This document shows, one piece after another, positions 15,936 to 24,498 of a DNA stretch of 64,000 nt. A program made the position numbers and the translations under genes. The notes below the pieces were generated by a model, which worked only from the letters and a program-made list of their open reading frames with translations, made no database searches and had not been told where the DNA came from. Numbering within the stretch: position 1 is the stretch's first letter; each line of letters begins with the position of its first letter. Origin of the DNA: a bacterium (GTDB lineage Bacteria > RBG-13-66-14); the NCBI GenBank assembly GCA_035528375.1, contig DATKYS010000051.1:1-64000 (forward strand), given 5' to 3'.

Positions 15936-16467
15936 GGCCCGCGTCTTCGGGATTATCCAGGTCCAGCTCCACGGGCACCTCCGGCGCGGGTCGCACCGGC
16001 CGCGGGGAATTCTTGTAGCCGCGGAGCTCCAGCTCGTCGAGGAGGTTCATCTGGGCCTGCAGGAAGGCCCGCATCTCGGTGATGTACACCAGACGCTGCT
16101 GGCTCAGCTGGGCCAGCTCGGCCTTGATCTCGTCGCGGCGGCGCTGGGCTTCCATGATCAGCTCCTCCGCCCGGAGCTCGGCCTCCCGGATGATCAGGTC
16201 GCGCTTACTCTCGGCGTTCTTGGTCATGTCCTCGGAGGCCTGGGTGGCCGCCATCAGCGTCTTCTCGATGCTCTTCTCCAGGCGGCGGTACTCGCCCAGG
16301 GAAGCCTCCAGCCCCTTGAGCTGGTCCCGGAGCTTGGTGTTGTCCTGGTGCACGTGCTCCAGCTCGTCGGCCACCCGCTCGAGGAAGGCGTCCACCTCCT
16401 CGACGGTGTAGCCCCGCACCGAGCGGTTGAATTCCTGGCGGTGGATGTCCTGCGGCGTAATCCTCAC
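15925..16467 (-). CDS. divIVA: DivIVA-domain protein
   Basis: A 180-residue protein beginning at GTG 16467 with GGAG upstream. The N-terminal 60 residues are a DivIVA domain (ITPQDIHRQEFNRSVRGYTVEEVDAFLERV), which in the family binds curved membrane and marks poles or septa. Residues about 32-145 form a long coiled coil. The C-terminal segment is proline-rich and disordered. In the window it is followed by DUF167, TPR and HhH genes with overlapping ends, so all four should be expressed together. DivIVA is best known in Gram-positives, but similar proteins occur in other phyla; here the lpx genes show that the cell has an outer membrane. Confidence 0.88.
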   Translation of the reverse strand: MRITPQDIHRQEFNRSVRGYTVEEVDAFLERVADELEHVHQDNTKLRDQLKGLEASLGEYRRLEKSIEKTLMAATQASEDMTKNAESKRDLIIREAELRAEELIMEAQRRRDEIKAELAQLSQQRLVYITEMRAFLQAQMNLLDELELRGYKNSPRPVRPAPEVPVELDLDNPEDAGRAP

Positions 16468-16569
16468 CGGCGGCTCCTGGTCTGTGGTGGAAAGAGAGGT
16501 TTAAGTTTCCATAATTATAGGCCCATCCGGGTCGCATGACAAGCCGCGGGCGTCAAAAAGGGTCCCCGC

Positions 16570-16659
16570 GCCGGCTTCCCCCTCTCCCCGTGGGTGGCCT
16601 GCAGTGTCTCCCCTCTCCCTGTGGGAGCGGCGCGCCGACGGGACGGGGTGAGGGCTTCC
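16570..16659. repeat. Intergenic repeat tracts
   Basis: Two copies of a CCCCTCTCCC...GTGGG tract and CGGCGCGCCGACGGG(A/T) near 16628-16643 fill the 3' flank of the DUF559 gene. The same words occur in the other clusters. Confidence 0.6.
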
Positions 16660-17028
16660 TTATTCCAAATATTTCGCTATCTCCGCCAACACAGCATCAA
16701 TATTCGCCAAGACATCATTACACCAGAACCGCAAAACAGTAATTCCCTGCCCCCTCAAAAACTCATCCCTCCGCCGATCATACTCCGCCTGTTCCGGTTG
16801 CGCATGTTGCCCGCCATCCACTTCCACCGCCAGGTCAGCCTCCGAGCAGAAGAAATCCAAGATGTAATTGCCGGTTACGTGCTGACGGCGGAACTTGGCC
16901 TTTATCAGTCGGCGGTCCCGCAAGAGACGCCAGAGCTTTCTCTCGGCTAGGGTCAGGTTCCGCCGCAGGGAGCGGGAGTGCTCGACCAGCTTGGGGGGCA
17001 GTTCGCCCTGTGGATGATGCAGAGACAT
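16660..17028 (-). CDS. DUF559-family endonuclease-like protein
   Basis: Starting at ATG 17028 this is a 122-residue protein with the DUF559 (very-short-patch-repair-like) fold: LRRNLTLAERKLWRLLRDRRL, KFRRQHVTGNYILDFFCSEADLAVEVDGGQH, and a C-terminal GITVLRFWCNDVLANIDAVL. The restriction-endonuclease-like catalytic residues are the Asp of LDFFC and Glu-x-Asp in VEVDG. An upstream in-frame ATG at 17064 would translate part of a repeat (GEGRGEG), so I did not use it. There is no good ribosome binding site. It is flanked on both sides by repeat tracts, which suggests insertion among them. The cellular role is unknown. Confidence 0.85.
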   Translation of the reverse strand: MSLHHPQGELPPKLVEHSRSLRRNLTLAERKLWRLLRDRRLIKAKFRRQHVTGNYILDFFCSEADLAVEVDGGQHAQPEQAEYDRRRDEFLRGQGITVLRFWCNDVLANIDAVLAEIAKYLE

Positions 17029-17033
17029 TTTTA

Positions 17034-17180
17034 TAAGGAAGCCCTCACCCCGGCCCTCTCCCACAGGGAGAGGGAGACGTAGGGCGGCCCCGTAGGACGA
17101 GTCCTCTGCGGGCCGCTTCGTTCACCCCCCTCCCTGGCCCGTAGGCACGCCTCCCCCCAGTGGGGGGAGGGGATTGCGGC
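17034..17180. repeat. Intergenic repeat tracts
   Basis: CTCCCACAGGGAGAG near 17058-17072, a GTAGGGCGGCCCCGTAGGACGAG...GCGGGCCGC element near 17079-17116 and CCCCCCAGTGGGGGGAGGGG near 17154-17173 lie between DUF559 and DUF2461. Confidence 0.7.
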
Positions 17181-17185
17181 GGCCC

Positions 17186-17884
17186 TCACCACCCGCCGCC
17201 CCGGGCCAGGTCGTGCCACTCGCCCAGAAAGCCCATGAAGGTCCGGCAGAAGCGGAACATCTCCACCGCCTCCTCCAGCCAGCCCCGCCGGTCGAGCCAG
17301 TCGCCGGGCTCCCGGGGCGCGTAGGTCACCAGCCCCTTGTAGAGGAAGAGGTCGGGGTGGGGCAGATCGAGCCCCCGGGCCTCGGGGGGCGCGCGCTTGA
17401 GCTGGGGCGCCGAGAGGGGATACTTTTCCGAAACGCGGGACACCTCGTCGCCGAACCGCCGGTTGATCCCCGGGTCGGCCACCCAGCTCCGGTAGGCGCG
17501 GACGGCGGCCGGGGACGGCGCGTACCACCCGTTGGTCCAGAAAACCTCGTCCGTGGCAAAGTGGAGGTAGAGGCAGGGACTGTCCGAGCGGTCGCCCCGG
17601 TAGATCAGGAGGCCCAGGTGGGTCTTGTACGGCGACTTGTCCTTGGAGAAGCGCACGTCGCGGTTGACCCGGTAGAGGCTTTTATTGACCCGCGGGTCGG
17701 CGACGTAGCCCGGGTAAAGCGACCCGATCCGCCCCCAGACCCAGCCCAGAATCTCCCGCAGGGCCGGGACCAGGACGTAGTCGTAGTAGTGCCGGTTCTC
17801 CTCGAACCAGCTCCGGGCGTTGTTGCGGGCGAGGTCCCGGAGGAACTCTATCCCCGCGGAGGGGAAAACGGGGTGCCCGGCCAT
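17186..17884 (-). CDS. DUF2461 (TIGR02453) family protein
   Basis: A 232-residue protein with the family landmarks FLRDLARNNARSWFEENRHYYD at the N-terminus, YRVNRDVRFSKDKSPYKTHLGLLIYRG in the middle, LYLHFATDEVFWTNGWYAPSP, and LFLYKGLVTYAP near the end. The biochemical activity of this widespread cytoplasmic family is not known. The length is normal. It is divergent from the GNAT-like gene pair and has no operon partner. Confidence 0.9.
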   Translation of the reverse strand: MAGHPVFPSAGIEFLRDLARNNARSWFEENRHYYDYVLVPALREILGWVWGRIGSLYPGYVADPRVNKSLYRVNRDVRFSKDKSPYKTHLGLLIYRGDRSDSPCLYLHFATDEVFWTNGWYAPSPAAVRAYRSWVADPGINRRFGDEVSRVSEKYPLSAPQLKRAPPEARGLDLPHPDLFLYKGLVTYAPREPGDWLDRRGWLEEAVEMFRFCRTFMGFLGEWHDLARGGGW

Positions 17885-18045
17885 GTGTGCTCCCGTCGTC
17901 GGCTACCGTATCATTTTAACCCGGCTGCGCCGCCCTGTCAGCCCGGTCTACCGTATCGGCCGTCCTTGGTTTATAATGACCGAAAAGCTCACCCACCACT
18001 TTCCCGGTGCAGACGAGCTGCGCCACCGACCGGAGGCCGGAGAAG

Positions 18046-19275
18046 ATGGCCGTCGAGATTCGACCCGTGGAGACCAAGAAAGAGCTGAAGGAGTTCATCT
18101 ACCTGCCCCGGAAGATATACGCCGGGGTTCCCCAGTGGGTGCCGCCCTTCTACGACGAGGAGCGGAAGTACTACGACCCGAGGAAGAACCCGGCCTTCGC
18201 CTCCGCCGAGGCCAAGTGCTTCCTGGCGTACTCCGACGGCGTGTTGGTGGGGCGGATCATGGGCATCGTCTCCCATAAAATGAACGATCGGTGGGCCACC
18301 AAGAACGCCCACTTCTGCCTCCTGGAATCCCCCGACGACCTCGAGGTGGCTCGGGGGCTCCTGGGCGCCGTGGAGGACTGGGCCAAGGCCGCGGGCATGG
18401 AAACCATCACCGGCCCCCACGGCTTCTCCGACCAGGACCCCGAGGGGATGCTGGTCGCGGGCTTCGAGCACCGCGCCACCATCGCCACCTACTACAACTT
18501 CCCCTACCTCCCCGGGCTGGTCGAGCGGTGCGGCTTCGCCAAGGACTACGACTACCGCGTCTTCTGGATAAAAATCCCCGACGAGGCGCCGGCGGTGTAC
18601 CTGAAAATAATGGAGCGCCTCGAGCGTCAGGGCTTCGTCCTGGTGGAGTTCGAGACGAAGAAGGAGCTGAAGGCCCACCTGGACAACTTCGTGGTCATCA
18701 TCAACGACACCTTCGAACAGATCTACGGCTACGCCCACATGACCCCCGAGGAGGGTCGGGCCCTCATAGACTCCTACCTGCCCATCATAGACCCCCACTT
18801 CATGAAGTACATCTACCGGGTCCCCAGGGAAGAAATCGGGCGGCCGGTGGATCCCAAGACGGACGAGGTGGTGGGCTTCATCGTGGGCATGCCCGACATC
18901 ACCGAGGGCATCCAGAAGGCGAAGGGGAACGTGCTCCCCTTCGGCATCTTCAAGATTCTCAAGGCGCGTAACACCACCAGGCAGCTCGACCTCTTCTACG
19001 CCGGGGTGAGGGAGAAGTACCGCAACCTGGGGCTGACCACCATGTTCGCCGTGGGGCTCATCCGGGACGCCAAGGCGCGGGGGCTGGAGTACATAGACGC
19101 CCACCAGGAGCTGGAGTTCAACTCGAAGGTCCACGAGGAGTGGGGCCGCTTCGAGCACCGGGAGTGGAAGCGCCTGCGCATCTTCGTGAAGGAGCTGGTG
19201 CCGGGCGGCCTGAAGCGTGACCAGGCCAACACCGAGGAGGCCGTCCCGCGGCACATGATGCCGGGCGGGGAGTAA
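18046..19275 (+). CDS. GNAT-like acetyltransferase-domain protein (tandem copy 1)
   Basis: Starting at ATG 18046 (GGAG five bases ahead) this is a 409-residue cytoplasmic protein. The N-terminal region (VETKKELKEFIYLPRKIYAG, VPQWVPP) and the following block with GRIMGIV resemble a GNAT fold. A second half contains KYRNLGLTTMFAVGLIRDAKARG, an acetyl-CoA-site-like stretch, followed by YIDAHQELEFNSKVHEEWGRF. The pattern fits the long YghO-like GNAT families with unknown substrates. It is followed 97 bases later by a close paralogue. Substrate is unknown. Confidence 0.78.
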   Translation: MAVEIRPVETKKELKEFIYLPRKIYAGVPQWVPPFYDEERKYYDPRKNPAFASAEAKCFLAYSDGVLVGRIMGIVSHKMNDRWATKNAHFCLLESPDDLEVARGLLGAVEDWAKAAGMETITGPHGFSDQDPEGMLVAGFEHRATIATYYNFPYLPGLVERCGFAKDYDYRVFWIKIPDEAPAVYLKIMERLERQGFVLVEFETKKELKAHLDNFVVIINDTFEQIYGYAHMTPEEGRALIDSYLPIIDPHFMKYIYRVPREEIGRPVDPKTDEVVGFIVGMPDITEGIQKAKGNVLPFGIFKILKARNTTRQLDLFYAGVREKYRNLGLTTMFAVGLIRDAKARGLEYIDAHQELEFNSKVHEEWGRFEHREWKRLRIFVKELVPGGLKRDQANTEEAVPRHMMPGGE

Positions 19276-19283
19276 ATGCTCCC

Positions 19284-19360
19284 TCCCCCCCTGGGGGGAG
19301 GCGCGCCTTGGGCTTGGGTGTGGGGCGGGCGGGTGTGGACACCCGCCCCTACAAATTACT
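19284..19360. repeat. Repeat between the tandem paralogues
   Basis: A CCCCCCTGGGGGGAGG tract and GGGCGGGTGTGGACACCCGCCC near 19326-19347 separate the two GNAT-like genes, so the mosaic can also sit within a same-strand gene pair. Confidence 0.7.
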
Positions 19361-19372
19361 CCAAGGGGCGCC

Positions 19373-20599
19373 ATGCCGTTGGAAATCCGCGAAGTCGTAG
19401 GTAAAAAAGAACTGAAGGCGTTCATCCGCCTGCCGGTAGGCATCTACCGCGGCGTGCCCCAGTGGGTGCCCCCCATCTGGTCCGACGAGCGCACCTTCCA
19501 CGACCCGGCGAAGTACCCGGCCTACCGGACCGCCGACGCGGTCCGCTACCTGGCCTGGCGCTCCGGCGCTCCGGTGGGGCGCGTCATGGGCATCGTCCAG
19601 AGGAGGATGAACGAGCGCTGGCGCATCAAAAACGCGCGGTTCACCTTTCTGGAATGCCCCGACGAGCGGGAAATCTGCGCGGCCCTCCTGGGGGCGGTCG
19701 AGGGCTGGGCCCGCGAACGCGGAATGGAGACCGTCACCGGGCCCCACGGCTTCTCCGATCAGGACTGCCAGGGGATGCTCATCCACGGCTTCGAGCACCG
19801 CGCGACCATAGAGACCTTCTACAACCTCCCCTACCTGCCGAAACTCGTGGAGGCGTGCGGCTACTCCAAGGATTTCGATTACCGGGTGTTCCGGGTCCCC
19901 ATCCCCGCCGCGCCGCCGCCGGTGTACGTGAAGGTCAAGGAGCGCCTGGAGCGCCGGGGCTTCGTCCTGGTCGAGTTCACCAAGAGGAAGGCCCTCCTCC
20001 CCCACATCCCCGACTTCGTCCGCATCTACAACGACACCTTCGACGAGATTTACGGTTTCGTGTCCCTGACCGCCGAGGAGGGGAAGAAGCTCATCAGCGA
20101 CTACCTGCCCGTCCTCGACCCCCGGTTCGTGAAGTTCATCTACAAGCTGCCGCCCGGGGAGCGCGGTCGGCCCGTCGTGCCCGGCTCCGACGAGGTCGTC
20201 GCCTTCTTCATCGGCATCCCCGACATGACCGAGGGCATCCAGGCGGCCGGTGGGAGGCTCTTCCCCTTCGGTTTTTTGAAAATCATGGCCGCCCAGAAGA
20301 GGACGGAGCAGCTCGACCTGATGATCGCCGGGGTGACGAAGGCGTACCGGAACCGTGGTCTGGCCGCCATGTTCGGCGTGGGGCTCATCCGCGACGCCAA
20401 CGCCGCCGGCTTCACCTACGCCGACGCGCACCAGGAGTTGGAGTTCAACACCAAGGTCCAGGCGGAGATGCTGCGCTTCGGGGCGCGGGAGTACAAGAGG
20501 ATGCGTGTGTACAAGAAGGAGGTCGCGCCGGGGGGGCTGGAGCGCTACGACAACGCCTTCGAGCACCACCACGGCTTCGGCGTGGATGACCCGCTGTGA
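19373..20599 (+). CDS. GNAT-like acetyltransferase-domain protein (tandem copy 2)
   Basis: A 408-residue paralogue of the gene at 18046. It keeps VGKKELKAFIRLPVGIYRG, VPQWVPP, TVTGPHGFSDQDCQGML, GFEHRATIETFYNLPYLP, KAYRNRGLAAMFGVGLIRD and HQELEFNTKVQAEMLRFG in the same order, so the two arose by duplication and both remain intact. AAGGGG precedes the ATG. Conserved GPHGFSDQD and HQELEFN blocks in both copies are the best candidates for the active site. Substrate is unknown. Confidence 0.78.
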   Translation: MPLEIREVVGKKELKAFIRLPVGIYRGVPQWVPPIWSDERTFHDPAKYPAYRTADAVRYLAWRSGAPVGRVMGIVQRRMNERWRIKNARFTFLECPDEREICAALLGAVEGWARERGMETVTGPHGFSDQDCQGMLIHGFEHRATIETFYNLPYLPKLVEACGYSKDFDYRVFRVPIPAAPPPVYVKVKERLERRGFVLVEFTKRKALLPHIPDFVRIYNDTFDEIYGFVSLTAEEGKKLISDYLPVLDPRFVKFIYKLPPGERGRPVVPGSDEVVAFFIGIPDMTEGIQAAGGRLFPFGFLKIMAAQKRTEQLDLMIAGVTKAYRNRGLAAMFGVGLIRDANAAGFTYADAHQELEFNTKVQAEMLRFGAREYKRMRVYKKEVAPGGLERYDNAFEHHHGFGVDDPL

Positions 20600-20612
20600 A
20601 TTGCACGTCACC

Positions 20613-20790
20613 CTCGTAGGGGCCGACCTTCAGGTCGGCCCGTGTTTTCCCTCTCCCTTTTAGGGAGAGGGTTGGGGTGAGGGGCGGGCGGGTGTGGACA
20701 CCCGCCCCTACGTCATCGCAATCCGCGCGGCGCGGGCCGGGGTGAGGGGCGAGGTAAAAAAGCAGCGGGGATTAAAGTCCCCGCCATGCA
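20613..20790. repeat. Intergenic palindromic repeat mosaic, cluster 5
   Basis: GGCCGACCTTCAGGTCGGCC near 20622-20641, CTCCCTTTTAGGGAGAG near 20653-20669, GGGCGGGTGTGGACACCCGCCC near 20686-20707 and a GCGGGGATTAAAGTCCCCGC type near 20763-20783 fill the convergent gap. Confidence 0.8.
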
Positions 20791-20861
20791 TTTTAATTGA
20801 CGTCGGCCAACCACCGAACCGGCGCGCATGAACGCACGGCCCCGGACGACCGACCGCCGAC

Positions 20862-21449
20862 CTAGTGGACCAGGAACTCGAAGGAGCCCACCGCGACGGG
20901 TATCTCCTTGACCCAGGCGTACCCGCCGCTGTCGAACTCGAAGGGACCGGCCAGCTCGACGTAGTAGGTGTACACGACGCGGTACGACCCGGTGACCACG
21001 ACGGGCGGATCGCCCCACTCCCGGCCGCAGTTCTCGATGGTCCGCACCCGGTTCTCGGCGTCCAGGCCGAACTCGCTGGGCAGGATACCCAGCATCGTGG
21101 CCTGGTCCTTGCTTCCCTTGAAGGGGCTTCCAATCTTCGTCCAGGTGTAGAGCGGCACCTCGCTCCCCGGCGCGTAAACCTCCAGGCGGTGGCCCGACGA
21201 AAGCACCTTCTCCGCCCCGGTCTCCACCTTGATCAGGCCGATGTGCATGGAGTAGTTGTAGGGCAGGTAGGCGCGGGCGTAGATGGTGATGTCGGCGCCG
21301 AAAACGAAGGAGTCCCGCGTGTAGTACTCCGTCGCCGGCTTTTCCACGGTCATCGGCTGGTCGGAGAAGTAGATGACCCCGACCTTGGCGGCGAGGGCCG
21401 CGGAGCAGAGAACGAGCAGCAGGGCCGCGGCGAACTTGAGTCGGCGCAT
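20862..21449 (-). CDS. Small secreted protein of unknown function
   Basis: A 195-residue exported protein with signal peptide 1-20 (LLLVLCSAALAA). The mature part is about 175 residues, rich in Tyr, Val and Glu, and has the alternating pattern of an all-beta fold. It has a single cysteine in NCGREWG and no motif I recognise. The C-terminus (GSFEFLVH) is not one of the two tail types seen elsewhere. GGGAGGTGCGCC precedes the ATG. It stands alone between repeat clusters. Confidence 0.7.
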   Translation of the reverse strand: MRRLKFAAALLLVLCSAALAAKVGVIYFSDQPMTVEKPATEYYTRDSFVFGADITIYARAYLPYNYSMHIGLIKVETGAEKVLSSGHRLEVYAPGSEVPLYTWTKIGSPFKGSKDQATMLGILPSEFGLDAENRVRTIENCGREWGDPPVVVTGSYRVVYTYYVELAGPFEFDSGGYAWVKEIPVAVGSFEFLVH

Positions 21450-21559
21450 GGCGCACCTCCCGGTGCGGTATTTACTTACGTTTAATACTTATACACCCGA
21501 AAACACACGCCGTCAAGACGTTCCGTGAATTCCCCTGTGGATGGGCCCGTGGGGTGACG

Positions 21560-21840
21560 GAAAAAAAGCGGATGTGGACACCCGCCCCTACGGGTGAGGC
21601 GTAATTTATTCGTCACCCTCGTAGGGGCCGACCGACGGCGCGCCGTTTAGGTCGGCCCGCGGGTGACCGTGGACGGTCGCCCCTACGTCACTCAATCCAC
21701 GAGTCACGGGTCGCTGCATATCCCTTCTCCCTTTCAGGGAGAGGCTCGCCTACGGGTTAGGGTGAGGGTCAAGGTTGGGAACGTATAAAACGCGGCGGCC
21801 CGCAGGGGATGTATCCCACGGGGCCGCCCTACATGTATGC
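21560..21840. repeat. Intergenic palindromic repeat mosaic, cluster 6
   Basis: The 500-base gap upstream of the small secreted gene carries GTGGACACCCGCCCCTAC near 21573, a GGCCGACCGACGGCGCGCC type near 21627-21659, GTGACCGTGGACGGTCGCC near 21663-21681, CTCCCTTTCAGGGAGAG near 21727-21743 and a GGCGGCCCGCAGGGGATG...GGGCCGCCCTAC type near 21793-21832. From 21840 to 21952 I see nothing. Confidence 0.8.
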
Positions 21841-21952
21841 AGAAAGCGGCGAATAAACGGGTGGGGTACGGAGCCCCCGCCATACGTTAAAACGCACAGA
21901 GGTGTATAACCGAACGGCCTAGCGCGAACTTCCACCCCCCTACCAGCCCAAC

Positions 21953-22465
21953 CTACTTCGGCAGGTTGGCCTCGATCTTGGCCCGGAAAGTCTCTTCCAT
22001 CTGGGACCCGACGAGCACCTCCACCAGGTCCCCCCGGGCGATGATGAAGGTGACCGGGATGGCCTGGTGGGCGTAGAACCTGTTGGCCTCCTCGTTAGAG
22101 GCGAATGGCTCCTCGGCGGCCAGGAGCACCGGCACGGAGATGCCCAGGTCGTCCACCATGCCCTGGGCCAGGGCGGGCGCGGTGTCCTCGGTGACATAAA
22201 TGAGCTGGAAGGGCTTGCCCTCGTACTCCTTGGCCAGCCGTAGCATGCCGGGCACCTCTACGCGGCACGGCTCGCACCAGCTGGCGAAGAAGTTGAGGAA
22301 GACCAGATCGTCAAAATAGTCGGAAAGTTTGTACATCTTGCCGTCGAGCCCCGAGGCCTCGAAGTCCACGGCGGGATTGCCCAGGGTGCCGCCGCCCCCG
22401 CCGCAGCCCGCGGCCAGGATGAGCGCGACCGCCGCCGCAGCGACGGAAAGGGTCAACTTACGCAT
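21953..22465 (-). CDS. TlpA/ResA-like thioredoxin-fold lipoprotein
   Basis: Starting at ATG 22465 this is 170 residues. The lipobox LILAAGC places the lipidated cysteine at 21, so it is anchored in a membrane facing the periplasm. The thioredoxin active site WCEPC has Cys64 and Cys67 within [13 protein letters not shown] cis-proline region (QAIPVTFII) follows. Family members are disulfide reductases for cytochrome c maturation or periplasmic redox. It overlaps the end of rpmE by 8 bases, an unusual partner. No cytochrome biogenesis gene is nearby. An upstream ATG at 22513 lies inside rpmE and is not credible. Confidence 0.9.
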   Translation of the reverse strand: MRKLTLSVAAAAVALILAAGCGGGGGTLGNPAVDFEASGLDGKMYKLSDYFDDLVFLNFFASWCEPCRVEVPGMLRLAKEYEGKPFQLIYVTEDTAPALAQGMVDDLGISVPVLLAAEEPFASNEEANRFYAHQAIPVTFIIARGDLVEVLVGSQMEETFRAKIEANLPK

Positions 22466-22733
22466 CGGCCTCTCCTTCTCCCTCGGTCCCGGTTTCCTCG
22501 TCCTTCTCCTCATCCTTCTTCGCCTCGGCGCCCCTCTCCAGGCCGTACTTGCGCATGTAGCGCTCGACGCGGCCCGCCGAGTCCACCAGCTTCTGCTTGC
22601 CGGTGTAGAAGGGGTGACAGGCGCTGCACACGTCCACCTTGATCTCCTTCTTGGTGGAGCGCGTTTTGACCTGATTGCCGCAGGCGCAGGTGATGGTCGC
22701 GTCCACGTACTCGGGGTGTATCTTGGGCTTCAT
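22458..22733 (-). CDS. rpmE: 50S ribosomal protein L31 (zinc-binding type)
   Basis: A 91-residue protein with the L31 core MKPKIHPEY, the zinc ligands Cys16-x-Cys18 and Cys36-x-x-Cys39, and [20 protein letters not shown]. The zinc-type (C+) form is intact. Beyond residue 68 a glutamate- and lysine-rich tail of about 20 residues extends past the usual 66-75. Its stop lies inside the start of the thioredoxin-like lipoprotein gene, so the two are coupled. Confidence 0.95.
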   Translation of the reverse strand: MKPKIHPEYVDATITCACGNQVKTRSTKKEIKVDVCSACHPFYTGKQKLVDSAGRVERYMRKYGLERGAEAKKDEEKDEETGTEGEGEADA

Positions 22734-22881
22734 GGCTACTCCCGTAAAATGGCCCGGTGGTGCCCCTCCGACCGGTGAACGGTGGCGAACTCCATCGCCG
22801 TCAGTTGGGCTTTCATCGCAACACTCCCCCGGCCGGGGAGCGGTATGTTAATTCAATTCAGGGCCGCCGTCAACGGACCGC

Positions 22882-23346
22882 CTAGGCGCCCGGCGTCGGG
22901 CGGGGCTCCCTGGGGTTGCCCTGGCGGGTGAAGCGGTGGTAGTCCATGTAGGAGGCCGGGTCGGCTTCGTAGTCGTCGCGGCTCTCGTAGAGAAAGGCCA
23001 CGTCCTCCTCCACGCTCCAGATGTACTCCTTGCGCTGGAGAAACACACGGGTGGCCTCCTCGGCGATGTAGCAGCGGGCCGGGTCCCGGGGGTTGTCCGG
23101 CATCCCGGTGAAGACGAGCATGGACTGCCCGCGCCGCAGAATCAATGATTCGCGCCCGACGAGGTTGATGGTGAACTCGTACCCGCCCCCGTTGATGATG
23201 AAGAAACCGGAGACATCCACCGGGAGTTCGGACACGTTCTGCAGCTCGATCCACTCCGAGTTGAACCGGGGCAGCCCCTGGGTGAGGCGGTACTCGCGGT
23301 GGGAGTCGGGGTGGATGGCGGCGATTCTGATACTGGGGCGACGCAA
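22882..23346 (-). CDS. Lamin-tail (LTD) domain protein
   Basis: The open frame reaches 23412, but a good promoter at 23380-23409 would lie inside it, so I place the start at TTG 23346 with GGAG three bases ahead, giving 154 residues. It contains one LTD beta-sandwich (IRIAAIHPDS, NSEWIELQNVSELPVDVSGF, ILRRGQSMLVFTG). LTD domains often occur in secreted nucleases and surface proteins, but here there is neither a signal peptide nor another domain. The C-terminal 50 residues are charged. Function unknown. It is divergent from lpxK, with their promoters back to back. Confidence 0.75.
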   Translation of the reverse strand: MRRPSIRIAAIHPDSHREYRLTQGLPRFNSEWIELQNVSELPVDVSGFFIINGGGYEFTINLVGRESLILRRGQSMLVFTGMPDNPRDPARCYIAEEATRVFLQRKEYIWSVEEDVAFLYESRDDYEADPASYMDYHRFTRQGNPREPRPTPGA

Positions 23347-23379
23347 GCTCCGACCTCCGCCTGGTTTCGCGGAGAGGAG

Positions 23380-23409
23380 AGTGTAGCAGGGCCCGGCGGG
23401 TCTAGTCAA
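23380..23409 (-). promoter_or_regulatory. Promoter of the LTD gene
   Basis: On the minus strand TTGACT (23409-23404) and TACACT (23385-23380) are 18 bases apart. The position rules out the longer ATG start at 23412. Confidence 0.65.
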
Positions 23410-23421
23410 CATTCAATCGGG

Positions 23422-23450
23422 TTGAAAGCGGCCGGGTGCTGTGCTACCAT
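23422..23450 (+). promoter_or_regulatory. Promoter of the lpxK operon
   Basis: TTGAAA (23422-23427) and TACCAT (23445-23450) have a 17-base spacer. The ATG of lpxK is 26 bases on. Confidence 0.6.
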
Positions 23451-23475
23451 GCCGCAATAATCCAACGAGTGCGCT

Positions 23476-24498
23476 ATGTTCAACCCACCCGCCGCGGCAG
23501 CCTCTTTCGTATACGCCGTGGGCGTCCAGGCGGACCGCCTGCTGGACGGCCTGCGCGGAGGCGTCCGGACCCGGACCCCCGTGGTGAGCGTGGGGAACCT
23601 CGCGGCGGGCGGTTCGGGGAAGACTCCGCTCGTCCACTGGCTCACCCGGCGGCTGGAGGAGCGGGGGCTCGCCGCGGGCGTCGTCGCCCGGGGCTACCGG
23701 GGAAGCTGGGCGCACAGAACGGCCCGACCGGCGCTGGTCCGCGACCTCTCGGTCCAGGAGGCGGGGGACGAGGCGGCGCTCCTGGCGAAAAGGCTCCCGC
23801 GCGCCGAGGTCGCCGTCTGCCGGGTGAAGGCCCGGGCGGCGGAGCTCCTCGACCCGCTGAACCTGGACCTGATTCTGGTGGACGACGGCCTGCAGCACCG
23901 GCGGTTGGCGCGGGACTACGACATCGCGGTGTTGGAGCGCGGCGACTGGCTCGGTTACGTCGAGCGCGGCACGCGTCTGGTCCCCTGGGGAAGGATGCGG
24001 GAACCCTTCGTGCGCCTGGAGCGCGTGGACGCCGTGGTCTTCTGGGACGCGTCGGAGGAGGAGGCCCGGCGGTTGAGCCTTCGTTTCCCCGCCCCGTTGA
24101 TGCTGCGCGCCCGGCGGGAGCCCGTGGAGCTCGCCCCGGACGGCGGAGAACTTCCACCGGGCGGGTTGAGTGGGAGAAGGGTGATCGCCTTCTGCGGCGT
24201 CGCCCGGCCGACGGTCTTCTTCGACGACTTGAGGGCGTTGGGGGTGGAGCTGGTGGAGACGCGGGCCTTTCCCGACCACGCCCGCTACGACGCCCGGCGT
24301 TTCGGCGAGCTGCGCCGCCTGATGGATGCCCACCCCGGCGACCTTCCCGTCACCACCGCCAAGGACGCGGTGAAAATACCCTCCGGGGCGCTCGACGGCC
24401 TGCGGGTCCTGGACCGGCGCGTGGTCTTCGCCGGGGAGGACGGCGCGAGGCTTTTGGGGGAAGTCGGCGCGGTCGCGCGGAGGTGCGGACGTGGCTGA
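23476..24498 (+). CDS. lpxK: Tetraacyldisaccharide 4'-kinase
   Basis: A 340-residue kinase that adds the 4'-phosphate to the lipid A disaccharide precursor at the inner face of the cytoplasmic membrane. The P-loop is GNLAAGGSGKT at 40-50, preceded by TPVVSVG. Other family landmarks are ARGYRGSW, QEAGDEAALLAKR, LDLILVDDGLQHRRL, AFCGVARP, the AFPDHARYD motif and TTAKDAVKIP. Length is normal. It overlaps the acyltransferase gene by 8 bases. With that gene it implies a Gram-negative cell envelope with lipid A. Confidence 0.95.
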   Translation: MFNPPAAAASFVYAVGVQADRLLDGLRGGVRTRTPVVSVGNLAAGGSGKTPLVHWLTRRLEERGLAAGVVARGYRGSWAHRTARPALVRDLSVQEAGDEAALLAKRLPRAEVAVCRVKARAAELLDPLNLDLILVDDGLQHRRLARDYDIAVLERGDWLGYVERGTRLVPWGRMREPFVRLERVDAVVFWDASEEEARRLSLRFPAPLMLRARREPVELAPDGGELPPGGLSGRRVIAFCGVARPTVFFDDLRALGVELVETRAFPDHARYDARRFGELRRLMDAHPGDLPVTTAKDAVKIPSGALDGLRVLDRRVVFAGEDGARLLGEVGAVARRCGRG

